NCBI GenBank assembly: GCA_011800805.1
Contig: MPNW01000174.1
Location: 160,748 to 224,747, forward strand
Length of the DNA stretch: 64,000 nucleotides
DNA from: Hirudo medicinalis
Lineage: Eukaryota > Annelida > Clitellata > Hirudinida > Hirudinidae
Direction of reading: 5' to 3'
How positions within the stretch are numbered: the first letter of the stretch is position 1; each line of letters starts with the position of its first letter. The notes under the pieces are model-generated. The model saw only the letters and a list, made by a program, of their open reading frames with translations, searched no databases and had not been told where the DNA came from. This document shows positions 45,801 to 57,080 of the stretch, one piece after another. The translations under genes and the position numbers were made by a program.

Positions 45801-48800
45801 TTATATTTTACTAGCTATTTGTTTATTTTCAAAACTTGTTTGTAAGGACAAAGATATTGTGATACTAGAAAGAAAGAAACTAAAGAATATTGAGGCAGAA
45901 CGAAATGCGTTGGTGATGAAAATATCAACTACTGAAGGATCAGATCTAGAAACCCTGAAAAGGAAACTGGAAGAAACACATGAAATTGAGGAAGGTCAAA
46001 GGTGTTTAGTGGAAAATCTGGAGTTTCAAATGCTTGAGGTTTTAGTTGATTCAAGAATTATGGTTCAGTAATGCCTTTAAATTCTTACTTAGATTAAAAG
46101 ATATATGTATATATATATATATATACACCGAAAGTATGAGCATTTTTGTAGCATTTTAAATTTAGATTACTGCAAGCAATTACATTCATAAGTGAATTTA
46201 ACCCAAGATAACTGAATTAAATATTTCTGTCAGATTATGTAATTTTTATCAATTTTATTTTTTCAAATACTCTTTATAAAATATTCTTTATAACTTATGG
46301 ATTTTTAGAGTTTAACTATCAGTGCCTTAAGAGTTAAACATTAAATAAGCACAATACTTCTCCATAAAGTAACTAGAATTACTAATAATTGTGGTACTTT
46401 AGCTTCTGCATTATCAATAATAATTAAACCACAATTGAAATGTTTACAACTAAAAGCAAATGTGATGAACTATCCTATTGTCATCACAATCCAAAGCTAA
46501 TTAATTACTAGTCTATTGTTAATTCAGCATTATTTGGCATTGTAATGTATTTGAAGGGTGAATCAAAACTTGAGGATGAAAAGGAAACAAATTTATTCCA
46601 ATTGAAAGAAGAGAAAGAGGAACTCATGAAGTTATGCAAGTTATATCAAGTAATTAGTTTATAGCCTGATGCCATATTTATAATTGCATTTTTTAACTTG
46701 AAATGAAGTCTGATTTTTTTTTTTTTATTTGAGGATACCCTTGATCAAATATCTATTCAAAAGAGCGATCTAATGAAGCAAATAGAATTAGATGTGATTG
46801 AAATTGAAAACAGAAAGAATGTCCTCAATAAACAGATCCAAAAGGTATTTTGATTAGTATTGTTTTTAAACTTTTATTGGAACTTATTTTACTTATTGTG
46901 AAGGAATGTACCATGTTGGTGAAGATTAAACAGCAAATTGAAATCCTTAAATTCAATCCTATCCCAAAGTTTAGGAGAATAAGAAGACTTTCAGTGAGTA
47001 AATTAGTTTTTAAGAATATGATTCCTTAGCTATTTCAACACTAAAGATGGGCATCATGAAGAGGCTGAAACTGATCAGGTGGTTGAAAATAAAAATTGTA
47101 AATTTAATTTTGGCATTGACATTTGGAAGTATTAAAAATTCTGCAAGTGAATGGTTGATAAAACAAATGCTGCCAAATTGCAAGTTTACTTTAATGGGGC
47201 TTGTTTACACGAGAACAGGACCACCGAGAGGGGCCCTGGCAATTTTTTGGGGTCCATCCTGGTTTTTTTCTAAGCTGAACAAACAAGTTGTGCAAACAAA
47301 ATATCTGTACAACTTGAGACAAAAATAAAATTATATCGGCTCAAGGGCTAGTCCTATGGGAATGACATCCCATTATCTGGACTGCCCATACCATATTTAA
47401 AAATTAGATATGAGTTTATGGTAAATTATTATAGTTGGACAGTAAAATAAAGGTCTGAATTAGTATGAATATTAATTAGTATCTCACTGAAACAATGGCA
47501 AATCAATAATGAATGTTTTAAGCATACCTCGCTGTCTCCCAGGGGTGCTTTGTGGTGGTGCCAGCTGGGTTGAGAGCACGGCACATGACGACTGTTGCTT
47601 TTACCATTGCTCGCAGGAACGCAAGCCAACTTGCACCCCCATTAATAATGATATGTTCATTTGTAAAGTGCCATAAGCATGAGTGTCAGGGGACACTTCT
47701 TCCTTAGCTAGTGTGGGTCTTGATGGGTCTTGAGGTTAGCATTGAAGAGGCTGAACATGTCAGAGGCCCTGAGTTGTTCAGGTAGACTGTTCCATGTCCA
47801 AGGGCAGAGAACTTGAAGGACTTTGCTTCAAACTTATTCCTCAGAATGGTAACGTTGAGGAAGTTCAAGGAGTTCGATCTCAGACTCCTTGCATGTGAGT
47901 ATGGGATGAGAGCATTGGCTAGATAGAGCAATAAGTAGATTTTTTTGGAGTTTAAGCAATGGAAGTAGGTAAGATGAGTAATCAGAATCTCAGACCAGAT
48001 TAAAATAATTAAAATATATAAATATGAAATAATAATATAATGTTGTAGCTATTGATGAAGTGATGTAACAACTAATATGAGAGATTCCAATGTTTTTCAA
48101 GATCTTGGTAATTAAATATAAAATATGAGGTTTGAAGGTAAGATATTGGTCTAAAAAATTTAAAGAAATTTACAATTGTCAACACGAGATAAAGTAAAAT
48201 CACCAATATGAATGTAATGGTCATCAAGGAATGGTTTTTCCTTGGTTTATGAAATAACATATAAACAGTTTTCATAGCATCGAGAGAAAGGACATTAGCT
48301 TTGCAGCAGTTGGTTACATTTATAAGTTCTCTGTTCATTGTAAAGTAAAGTTTGCCAATGTCATAACCCGACATAAACATTTTAAAGTATAAACTTACAG
48401 TCATGACCTTTTTTGCTTTTCTACTACCAAATTGATTTAGGGGCCTGAAATTTCTGTTTGCAGCCCTACATGAGAATACCATTTTGAAATATTGTATTTT
48501 TCTTTTTTACTGTAAATTTTAATTCTTAAAAGGAACTTAACATATCATCAAAAAATTTAGGAGATTCCATTACAGCCTCTTTTTGAGTTCCTAAAAACAG
48601 CATGGTGTTGAAAACCTATTAGATGTATGTCAGTCATGTTTGGACTAAATTCATGATTTGAATCAGATTAAAAGATCTGCAACTTAGGCACTTCTTTAAT
48701 GGATGACTGTACTAAGTGGATGACATTATTCCGATACAAACATAATGACATAGTGGATGACATCATTCCAATATAAACATATGACATTATAAACAGATCC

Positions 48801-50721
48801 TTATGTTAGATATGGAAGGGGGACCCCTGGGCCTGGCACTTTTGTTATTTAAGATCTTTTGAGCTGGAAAAAGATTTAATTCTTATCTAAGTTATTTTGT
48901 TCTATTCTGGAATTCACCAATATGAAAAATCTGCACTCTGTTGCCACTTGGGGTTTATATTTTTTGCCATTTGAACAAATCTAAAGATACTTTTTTGCAC
49001 AAATTTATGCAAAAAAAATTGCATTTATTTAAATTTTACAAAATATAAATATTCTTAATTTGCAAGTTTTGAAAACATTTCTGGCATGCTTTTATTGAAG
49101 TTTCACAGGTCTGTAATTTAGCACTGTAATTTGTGGTCTAATTGCATTGAAGAAAAATCCGTACTCGAAAAAAGTGACAGTTTTTCCCTGTATCAAGGTG
49201 TCCATATTTGCAGTTTTTACTGTAAATTAATTAAGAATGAAGCACATACACACACGACAAAGTTGGGATATTAATGCTAGAGCAATACAGAATAGCCTGA
49301 CTTTATATCACTATTGCATCACTGAGTCAAATCACTTGTCTAGGCATTTTCAAGGAGGAGAGAGAGTAATCTCAGCAAAAACAAGTTAATCTCATCCATT
49401 GGAAAATTGAGATTCGCCTCAAGGACCCTTCCTCGATTAAATTCATCATCTGGTCACTTAGGTAATTATGCTGATCTGATGATGATTGATGATTGGTGTC
49501 TGGCTGTTATTGTTGCTTTTGAAATTTCTCCCAGCTATGAGCATGTTCGATGACGAAAGAAATGATTATTTTGAAGACAAGGCTAAAAAGTGCTTAGCTT
49601 TGTCACATGGATGTTCACCTAGGAAGAGTGATATGTTTCAAAAAGCTACATCGTGGTTGGCCATTTCTTCAGATACTGATGATTCTTCTTGCAGTGAATC
49701 AGAGAATAATTCTGATAGGGCCATGAGGTATTTCAAATGACTGTGAAACAGAATTATGCAAATAACTAAGCATCCAGATAATCTATATATTTCTGCAGTT
49801 TTTCTAGCAAAGAAGATCACATTGAGAAAATAAGGGACATGGAATGCCAGCTGGTTCTTGCAAGAGCAGAAAAAATGAGAATTCTCGAAAAACAGGTACT
49901 TATAAACCATGCTGCATTCTTAATAACATTCTTTAGCAGTATTGAGGAGATAACGTCTTCCAGGGCAACATTTAGCCTAGCATCTTTGATAAATAACATC
50001 CTCCTTGTAAATGAAGGCCTGATCCTAATTAACTTCTATTGTAAAATTATTCATGAAACCTCATCTCAATGTATTTACTTTCATGTTTCCAATTAGAAAC
50101 TCTTGAAGGAGAAAGAGGAGGAAAAGTTGGAAGAAGAAAAACGAAAGAGAATAAACTTGGAAAGAAAATCCAATGAACTGAGTGGAATTTCAGAAAAATA
50201 TGGGAGTAGGGTTTGTATCACAATTCATTATTACACATTTGTTCAGGTTTTGAAGGCATTTTTCTATAAATCAGGCTCTTCTACTCGTGCGACATTCAGT
50301 GCAAGATCCTTCTTTCAATCTGATTACATTCATTACATCATGTGGTCATAACGTGGAACAATGTCATCATGTTCTCCTAACATCATCCAGTTGCAGGGGT
50401 TTCCTCACAAAAATGACTGGAGGTCTAAGAGGTCACCTAAGAACCTGGAAAAAGAGATGGTTTTTGTTTGATAAGAGGAAAAGGTGTCTGTCTTACTATT
50501 CAGGCAAGAAAGAAGACAAAGCAAGGAATGTGATTTATTTTCAATCCATTGAAGATGTTTTTGTTGACCATTTACACCAAGTTAATAGTCCTACTCCTCA
50601 ATTAACTTTTTGTGTGAAGACTTTTGAAAGAGCCTTTTATTTAGTGGCTCCAACTTTGGATGCCCTTAGAATTTGGATTGATGTTATCTTTGTTGGAGCT
50701 GAAGCCTATCAACAGTCATAA
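39371..50721 (+). CDS. PHLDB: PHLDB/LL5-type protein: FHA, disordered, coiled coil and C-terminal PH domain
   Basis: Cortical scaffold protein. In animals, PHLDB (LL5) proteins bind phosphoinositides through the PH domain and recruit CLASP-linked microtubule ends and exocytosis machinery to the basal cortex near basement membrane. Fourteen recognised exons give about 990 residues: an FHA domain (39371-39817), a long low-complexity region (40198-41374), coiled coils (42684-46993 and 49799-50210) and a PH domain ending at TAA 50721. The combination of N-terminal FHA and C-terminal CRGFLTKM-type PH matches PHLDB1 best. The first exon(s) are missing. At least one exon between 46993 and 49535 is also missing, since the phases there do not join. 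Introns contain LINE, SINE and R2-like insertions. A polyA signal follows at 50775. Confidence 0.9.
40198..41374 (+). CDS. PHLDB: PHLDB exons encoding the disordered middle region
   Basis: Exons 40198-40793 and 40853-41374 (intron 59 bp). The first is reached from the FHA exon in phase 1 (acceptor CCAAAG at 40197). It is rich in Ser, Asn, Lys and Arg, without recognised domains. The second starts VPIMDEQDLGNL and continues with a charged, probably helical stretch (ELKIFYERQKAERMREQQRA, VDEQRRLDEL), then an acidic Ser-rich tail. An apparent ATG start at 40862 is internal: the exon joins in frame to the one before it. Such a long variable region is usual between the FHA and coiled-coil parts of PHLDB proteins. 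Confidence 0.72.
42055..42540 (+). mobile_element. CR1/L2-like LINE 3' fragment
   Basis: Forward frames give TKRKHLTYVTPLLHNLHWL, ILQKIDYKISKLIFKS and, shifted, WNRLPLL. This is the LHWLPI...RIDYKI...WNxLP pattern of CR1/L2 C-termini. It is truncated at the 5' side and broken, and lies in a PHLDB intron sense to the gene. Confidence 0.72.
42684..46993 (+). CDS. PHLDB: PHLDB exons encoding the central coiled coil
   Basis: Exons 42684-42809, 43385-43516, 45847-46038, 46557-46649, 46734-46844, 46904-46993, all phase 0. They encode heptad-like charged helices: LQRDVMQNISEMKNTFSEID, LEVEIALIEGEYDILSGQL, LERKKLKNIEAERNALVMKI, RCLVENLEFQMLE then GESKLEDEKE, and MLVKIKQQIEIL. The LEFQ-x-LE-(x)-ESxLxxEKE block is a PHLDB hallmark. 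It fixes the family independently of the PH domain. The exon at 46904 ends in a basic run (KFRRIRRLS). The 2.3-kb intron between 43516 and 45847 carries an R2-like retroelement on the opposite strand. Confidence 0.85.
42998..43090 (+). repeat. Degraded tRNA-like SINE head
   Basis: Contains an A-box-like ggtgtaatggttaagagc and a weak B-box region (tttaaactctgttg), resembling the tRNA-like sequence at 10351. Too degraded for a functional tRNA. Confidence 0.4.
43595..45760 (-). mobile_element. R2-superclade-like non-LTR retrotransposon, degraded, in a PHLDB intron
   Basis: Reverse-strand fragments in order: ARNRSVPGPNRVPYLLNKRC and WKKAEGIYIPKEKDSRGLNQ (about 45418-45200), AGIPSVPGCIKHTSMIWEAI, LDLVNAYGSMPHQLLWKML (palm motif A, about 45015-44950), and AFMDDTTLIMNMK (catalytic box, about 44705-44670). 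The IPKE...QFR and LDLxNAYGSxPH signatures are those of R2/NeSL/Hero-type elements. Many frameshifts are present. Its 3' region (43600-43760) recurs at 55995-56150. It lies antisense in the intron between 43516 and 45847. Confidence 0.8.
47540..47645 (-). mobile_element. SINE copy on the reverse strand
   Basis: The reverse strand reads ggtgcaagttggcttgcgtt, cctgcgagcaatggtaaaag, cagtcgtcatgtgccgtgct, then caacccagctggcacc. It follows directly after a LINE 3' end at 47650. Confidence 0.72.
47646..48060 (-). mobile_element. LINE 3' end whose tail matches the SINE tails
   Basis: The reverse strand encodes LANALIPYSHARSLRSNSL, LRNKFEAKSFKFSALG and LTCSASSMLTSRPIKTH, the C-terminal end of a CR1/L2-type ORF2 protein. 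It is followed by the 3' tail cccctgacactcatgcttat ggcactttacaaatg. The same tail (cccctgacactcatgcttat ggtgctatataaat) ends the SINE at 9918-10030. Confidence 0.7.
49535..50721 (+). CDS. PHLDB: PHLDB last exons: coiled coil and C-terminal PH domain
   Basis: Exons 49535-49727, 49799-49895, 50097-50210, 50275-50721 (TAA stop). The first is acidic and Ser-rich (SSDTDDSSCSESENNSD). The next two are helical (KIRDMECQLVLARAEKMRIL, LKEKEEEKLEEEKRKR). The last begins ALLLVRHSVQDPSFNL, aligns to the pre-PH segment of human LL5 (ITSCGHNVEQCHHVLL), then reads CRGFLTKM, HLRTWKKRWFLFDKRKRCLS, VIYFQSIEDVFVDHL, LTFCVKTFERAFYLVAPT and LRIWIDVIFVGAEAY. The basic KKR and R residues around strands 1-2 fit a phosphoinositide pocket. 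The intron before the last exon is 64 bp. Confidence 0.92.
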
Positions 50722-50774
50722 TGTTTTTGAATTTATTTCCTTATATGAATTATAAATATATATTATGCAAATTG

Positions 50775-50780
50775 AATAAA
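50775..50780 (+). terminator. Polyadenylation signal of the PHLDB gene
   Basis: AATAAA 54 bases after the stop codon, the first such signal downstream. Confidence 0.65.
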
Positions 50781-51249
50781 AAATCTCTTTGGGAGGAGGA
50801 ATGTATGATAATTTATAATATTGAAGTTTTTCTCGTAAGATAAATCATGCTTTGTTTGTGACCCTTTAGAGAGCATAAATTTTCTTTGCTTTTTCTATTT
50901 TGAGCTTAATGTACTCCTGCATCTTGGCCTTTCAGTTGGAGTGACAGGAGTACCAACATTTCTCAAGCTGTATGGCTTTAGGCTATATACTTAATGTGAC
51001 TTCAGTGTGTTGATGTTTGAAATAACTTTTATATTGTTGCATAATAAAACATTGATATTTATATTTAGTTAAAGGTTTTTGGACTAGGTGGGATAATATC
51101 ATCCTGCAACTTTTTTGGTCTGCTTTACTTTGATCAGGTTTGCCTTCACTTGATTTTTTATGGTAATACTGAAGCAAAAGTGGTATGTGACCTCTCCACA
51201 TCATATCTGGCCCATACATCCGTGCATAACTACCAATACAATCTAATGC

Positions 51250-51880
51250 TGCGATAAGTTTGAAATCATACACACCGAGGACAAGAGATGATTACTACAA
51301 TCAGTCCAATATAGATAGAGAATGCATACCGTGTTTAAAACAGAGTTTATTTACATCGAGCAAACTGAGAACATAGAAGAGCGGAAGTCCCGCCTAAGAC
51401 TACAGCATATCAGACAACAAAATCTAAATATATGGCATCTCCCTCCGAAGAGTTGAGTTCAGTCAAAAGCATATTGGCTTGGGTGTTTGATATGTCTTCC
51501 ACATCTGGAGGTCACAAGGCTTCCTTCTTCCCCATCAAGGGCTGACTTTTGGAGGGGTGTTTCTGCCTGATGCACAATCAGAGCTTTCACCTGGAACACC
51601 TTTGGACTTTCCGTCTGAGCTGGTGTGCCTGCAGGTTCCTCGATGTCTTTGTTTTCTGTCTGACTAGTCCAACATCAATTGTAATGCCGATGTTGTTCTT
51701 TTGTCGGGAACAGGAATCGTCGGTTCCTTACAAACTCACAGCCATCTGAAGTCTTCACTTCTTGGTCCCGTGACAGACTTTACCTCTCCTCTACTCCATC
51801 CCTTCTCTATTCGAAATCTTATAGGTGTACCTGGAGTGAGAATTCGATGATGGGTTGAGTGGGTTGAGTGAAGTGGGTTA
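51250..51880 (-). mobile_element. Gypsy-type pol C-terminal fragment
   Basis: The reverse strand reads GTPIRFRIEKGWSRGEVKSV then GPRSEDFRWL and RNRRFLFP, later RCGRHIKHPSQYAFD. This is the pattern of the tail of many Ty3/gypsy integrases (xPGxxVRFRxxKxWxxGxV, RNRRHL, RSGRxxKxPxR). The sequence toward 51250 may be the adjoining LTR. It is distinct from the element at 29586. Confidence 0.5.
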
Positions 51881-51984
51881 TGCTCATCTATTGTCTTCTG
51901 CTGCCGAAGAGTTAATTGCAATTTTTTATTCATAAAATATTCATTACAATAATAGTTTAAAAATCTTACAAATACATATATAAA

Positions 51985-52770
51985 TAAGTACAAATATATA
52001 CATAATTATATTAATGCAGCTGCGCAATATCCATTCATTGCTCCCCAATTTATTTTTAGCCAATTTTATCAAATTTAGTTAAATTTTCAAAAAAAAAATT
52101 GTTCTCTTAAAATAAAACATTGTTGCTTTAAGTAGGTTTTATTTCATTCAATTTTTTGTTCAGCTTATAAATCCGGAAGTGTCTCTGGATGTATCACTCT
52201 ATGCAACTTACTTGTCTGCGTAGGGAAGTGCGTTCCTTTGGCTGACGCTAAAGGCCTCAAACCACAACGAAGCATGAGGGAGGAGCCGTAATGAGGGGAG
52301 GAGCTATATTTTTTTAAACAAATTTCAAAAATGCCGAACAATCACCAGCATATAAGCAGCCGGGTAATAAAATGTAAATAAACAGTCTAGCCGGATGTTG
52401 GTATATTGTTTTTTCTGATGTAGGGATATTCTCAAAGTTAAAAAAAAATTGTTTAAAAATTGGTAGACCGAACTAATTAAAGAAATTTATTTACAAAAAC
52501 AAATATAGTTATGTTCAGTTACTCTGCAATTTTAACTATTTGTTAATTTACGATGTCTTGAGCAACGTTTCGGTTTTTTTTTAATACGACTCCTAGAATA
52601 TAACGGTAGGTTAGAAAAGCATCATGGTCGCTGATATCTTCGTCCTAGTTCTATCTACATTATCTTTGAGTATATATCCAGAATTTATGTTTACAAAATC
52701 AAGAAAATTATAATAGATCATCAAACTAGAGTTTAATAAAAGCGCTTATGCAGAGTTATGTAATGACCGC
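51985..52770. other. Intergenic, no gene recognised
   Basis: AT-rich, with no supported coding frame or element ends. Confidence 0.45.
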
Positions 52771-52774
52771 ACAT

Positions 52775-53741
52775 TAGGCACCAGCGAAAAACAACTTTTT
52801 TTAATAAAATGAATTGCTTCAGCTGGAGTAATTAAATCATGCCATATTATGATAGTATTTAAAATTTCAAAGCTTTAGGACGCTCCATTCCAATATTATT
52901 CGCATGTTCATTTCTGCATTTATGACCTTATCATATAAAAATAATCCTTTAGCTATTTTTTTTTATTTAATTAATAAAAAATTGGACTTTCTTCAAAATT
53001 AAATTTCGGGTACTTGCGCTGGAGACACGTTAGCGAAACATATATTTTTAGAAAGGGAATTTTTTGTAGATTTTAAATATATTCATAAAATTTGAAACAC
53101 GTTAAAGAATTCTATTTTTTCGGCTACTGAAGCTTCATTTATTAGCCAAAAATTCATTTTTATTAGATGTGCTTGTTTTATGCGAACACATTATTTTCCT
53201 AAGTAAGACCTTTCTGACAAAAAAGGAATTATGATTCTATCTTAACGCGTTCCAAAGTTATTGGGTGTTAAAGTTCTTGCTGAAGTCTTGCTAACTTCAC
53301 CGTCGTGTCACATCTTGATAAGTTGAAAGGTCTGAAGTTGGGAGATCTGCAAGGGAACATCCAAATTTTTCTGATCGTCTTGTCACTCTTCTCTTTGCAG
53401 GCATTATTAATTGAGGGAAACGTTCACCGGTGTTTAAAGGAAAGAAATTTCAAATTGCTAATATAACTAATCTTTATATTACTCTTGACAGTTGGTTTAA
53501 AGTTTTCTTTTTAATATAAAATTCAATTTGAAGCTAGTCGAAGTTAGATAGTATGTGTTAACAAGGAAACATGCAAATAATAACGCGCGCGAAGGGACAA
53601 CACATGTTCGGATTGGTTTTTTGTAAATAAGCTGATTTCTAATGGTTTAAAAAATTTTTTTTTTGCGTAAAATTTTTGTTTAACATGTTTTTTAATTACT
53701 CCAGCTTGAAGCTTTTAATTCTGAAAATTTGCTGGTGCCTA
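52775..53741. mobile_element. hAT-like MITE, TAGGCACCAGC termini
   Basis: Left end TAGGCACCAGCGAAAA and reverse-complemented right end TAGGCACCAGCAAATT. Just inside, the left reads gcttcagctggagtaattaa and the right, reverse-complemented, agcttcaagctggagtaatt. Flanking 8-mers CCGCACAT (52767-52774) and CTGCATAT (53742-53749) agree at 6 of 8 positions, fitting an aged hAT target duplication. No transposase frame in the 967 bp. Confidence 0.7.
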
Positions 53742-54234
53742 CTGCATATCTCTATTGGCGCGCGCAGAAACCACATATAAAATTTGAATTTGAAAACTGT
53801 CTTAAAATTCTTATCTTCTCTTAACAAGCATGCTGGTGACCATGGCGCGTAGTCGTCCACTGGCGACTATTGTTTAATAAAATCTTTAATAATCTCCTAA
53901 CATTAGTTAAATTTACCATGCGTGTCGAAGAAAGTCCAAAGCTTCAGTTACGCTAACCCACATCTGAAATAGAGATTTGACAGTTTATTAAGTGGTCAAC
54001 ATTGATCTCCCTTCTTCATTTTAAACGCTTAATGCGATTTATATTCGCGACAGATAAGCATATTTTTCAAACTTTAATGTGTCGCTATACAAAATATAAC
54101 GCTCAGTTTGTGTTATGTGATATCGATACTCAAAGGCCTCCGCGAGTCTTCTTTAATTGATGAACCATACAATGGTGGAACTAAGTAAGCTAGTTTAGAG
54201 TAGGTATTTAGCTGACGGACATCTGCCTAACCAA

Positions 54235-54315
54235 CGGGTGCGGATACACCCGGAAAACGTAAGGAGTATGGAGGCAAAGTTTCGGTGAGGTGAGCGCTCC
54301 TCCCTGTCGGTCCAT
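54235..54315 (-). repeat. Inverted copy of the GACAGGGA/ACGTTTTC repeat
   Basis: The reverse strand reads ggaccgacagggaggagcgc, then caccgaaactttg and ccatactccttacgttttcc. It matches the 3' part of the R2-like family at 43640-43725, 56055-56135 and 35090-35160, but in the opposite orientation. Confidence 0.5.
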
Positions 54316-54429
54316 AGTATGAGTATTTCTTATTACATTTGTAGAAATCAGGGGAACGAAACATTACAAATTAATGTGACGAGGCCGTCACACTTAGATT
54401 AACACCCCCTGTGGTCCTGGAGTGTCCTC

Positions 54430-54775
54430 ACAATTTTTGGTGGCGAGGTGAACCTAGAAAAACCATTAGAAGATCGTACATACCAAATTAAATCAAACTC
54501 TTCGAGATATACACCAAACGATTACCTTAAACGAATACAATGCAAGGGAGACGATGGCATTCTTCCTTCAAAAAACGTGGCTGTCATGGAATGGCCAGCG
54601 TGTTCTCCTAATTTAGGTCCTACAGAAAATGTTTGGTAGGTATACCATAATGACAAACAACATTTAACTTTTATGAAGTTGAAAGAGGTGATAATTGAGG
54701 CCTGGAAAGTCTCCCGAAAAGAATACCTGGCACAATTGATGGCATCAATGAAAATCAAGACTTATTGAAATAATA
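54430..54775 (+). pseudogene. Tc1/mariner-like transposase C-terminal fragment
   Basis: Forward frames give LPSKNVAVMEWPACSPNLGP followed by TENVW, the standard WPA-SPDLNPIENLW block that holds the last catalytic acid (E of TENVW). After a stop they give LMKLKEVIIEAWK-like text (MKLKEVIIEAWKVS) and EYLAQLMASMK. Only the C-terminal third is readable. It differs from the Tc1-like element at 7273. Confidence 0.78.
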
Positions 54776-55993
54776 GAAAAGACCAGACATCATATTGACA
54801 TAATATTTGAAAAACGATTTTAACGCATAACTCTAAAATTTATCATCAGATTATAAAAAATAATTCCAAATTTGATAAACGTACTATGTCAAATAATATA
54901 GCCAAATTTGGTTTTGTAAAAATAATTCAGTCAGTGATCGTAAAAAAATCCGTGCACTTAAAGATATGCCGACTACAAATTAGTCGAATTGGGCATGGAG
55001 AGCAGTGTTCAGACATCAATGCCACTTCTAGGACAAAATTTCACCAGTTCGTTAATGGTATCTGGGCATACGAAGTGTTTGGAACTTGTATTCAATGCTG
55101 AAACATTTCACTTCAGAACATTGCACCCGATTGCGAACCTAGCATCCAATTCAGAAACAAATTTGCACACGCAAAGAGGATGCTGGTAAACATTGAATCG
55201 TTTTTGTCCTTTTTTGCAGTTTCAATCATATTCTTACCAGTCGTTGAAAGCACGAAATAGACGGATAACTTCCTGCATATCGCTTGAGCTCTCTTGGGCA
55301 TGTTACAGTGTGGTCATTCGGTAGGACTCCAATTTGAAATCCTATTGAATCAACTTCATTCACTACACTGGTCCAAGTGTCTGTGTTAGGCCAGCAGATC
55401 TCTTTTATTTGAATCTATGAACATATCAGCAGTTATGTAATCATGTATGTCATGCGGAGCAATTTTTTTATGTGCGCATTAGTTTACGTTATTATAGCTG
55501 GGTTCTAGAAAGAAACTTAGTAATGTCGAAAAAGTACAAATAGAGGCCTTTGTCAATTTCAGAGATTTCTAGGAGGGATAATCGTTCTAGAAACGTCATA
55601 TCCTTCCATATTTAAATCCCATGTCAATAAACGTAACGTTCCCATTGGTTTCACCAGGTCAAACAATATTGGCACAAAAACGTCAACAAATGAAACAAAA
55701 GACGTCATCTTGACTTACCGAGCATTCCAGCCATTGAAATTGCTTATAATAACCAGAGTTGAAACAACGCTTAGATGTTACAGGATATTCCCTCTAGCAC
55801 TGGTGATAAACGTGATAAATCCGTAATCGAAACTTGGTTTTCTGAAGATTTAGGTGAAATTAATGGGATTTCATTTTTTTCCTGCATAAACAGATGGATC
55901 TGAAAGGAGCGCTAAGCAAATGGTTGTCCTAACAACTTGTTCAGAATAATTATTTAGGTACCTACTAGATAAATAAAACAAGTAACTATTAAA

Positions 55994-56745
55994 GGATTTG
56001 CATGAGGTCTGCATTGTAGTGCATTGTTATTTTCTTAAAACACCGCCTTGGAGCTCCGACAGGGATCCTCAGAGGAGTTTCCCATGCCTTCAAACGTTTC
56101 GGTCCTATGAATCTCCTTACGTTTTCGGAGGGCGGGCCGCATCTGGTGATCAGCCGGATTACTTGTCGGTTTTACCTTCCGGACCCAACGATATCTTTGA
56201 CCATTAGAAGCACTCGCTGGCCTTCTTATGCCGATCATTATTGCCTTGACTGAAGCGGCTCTGAAAGCTCTCGCTAGCTTCTTTATGTCGCTTACTGCAC
56301 AGCTTGTAAGCTCCCCAATACCGTAATGGCATCGGCACGTCGTTTCGGTGGATCATTAACGGCTTTCACCGGCTTTCATGCATTGGCTTCGGAAGACTTC
56401 TTCTGGCTTCTCATTGTCAGATCCAATGAGGCCGCTTCTGAGGAAAGCATAAGTCGACCTACCGATTACGCCCCTCGCGCCAATCTCGATAGGAAGAGGT
56501 ATGTTCTATAGCCTCCAGGTCCATCGACATATCTGCATACGTTTCCGCCTTGAGCGCCTTGCCATATTCAAGTCTCCTCACACAGTATCGTCCGTTCCAC
56601 CGGAATGATGGCATCTGTTGACGTTGACATGAACACCATGTCGTCCAACGTTAAAAAGACATAGTTTCAATGGCCGGTGAAATCTTTATCCATTGGGGTG
56701 TGCACCATCAGCTCCAGTGTGGGAGCACCCCTAAATTCAAGATCC
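55994..56745 (-). mobile_element. Second R2-like family copy, internally deleted
   Basis: 55996-56150 matches 43593-43760 (gatttgcatgaggtctgcat, ttcttaaaacaccgccttgg, agctccgacagggat). 56340-56440 matches 44160-44275 (cggtggatcatt, ggcttc.gaagacttct, ctcatt.gtcagatcca). The intervening stretch is shorter than in the 43.6-kb copy. 56668-56705 also matches 34216-34250. No readable RT is present. Confidence 0.65.
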
Positions 56746-56924
56746 TATAAAACTCCCTGTTTGGAACAACATCAAACTTTGCGAAGCATTTGAAACTTCG
56801 TTTTATCTGAGACAAATAAATTTGAACAATAAACAAACACTTTATGCAATGAACAATTCTGGGCAATGGAGCAGAGATAAATTAGTTTTGTACTTGTTCA
56901 TGACATACTTCTATTCGTACTCGA

Positions 56925-57080
56925 ACATGGTCCTCGAGTACTTGTACTTGTGCTTGATCGAACCTTGAGTACTTGTACTTGTACTTGAGCCTCAGCACTT
57001 GATCTCAGGTCTGTAAATCAGTTCGATGCGTATCCGGAACATTCATCGCGGAAAATTAATCGCGGAAATATTCATCGTCT
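56925..57080. repeat. Local repeats: TACTTGTACTTG and ATTCATCGCGGAAA
   Basis: 56931-56995 holds repeated gtacttgtacttg / cgagtacttgtact units, as often seen at hAT-type transposon ends. 57042-57080 holds attcatcgcggaaa, taatcgcggaaa and attcatcg. No second terminus was matched. Confidence 0.4.

Larger units (their letters stand above)
46994..49534. other. Intronic stretch that must hide at least one PHLDB exon
   Basis: The exon ending at 46993 closes in phase 0, while the exon starting at 49535 needs a preceding phase 1 end. At least one exon of length 3n+1 is therefore unrecognised here. Apart from the SINE and LINE at 47540-48060 nothing else was identified. Confidence 0.6.

Noticed and set aside
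45772..46071. Membrane protein suggested by a hydrophobic N-terminus
   Set aside because: The hydrophobic part precedes the acceptor at 45846 and is intron; only the coiled-coil part is coding.
48072..48482. 136-residue reverse-strand open frame
   Set aside because: No domain similarity, and it lies beside LINE debris in a PHLDB intron; not supported as a gene.
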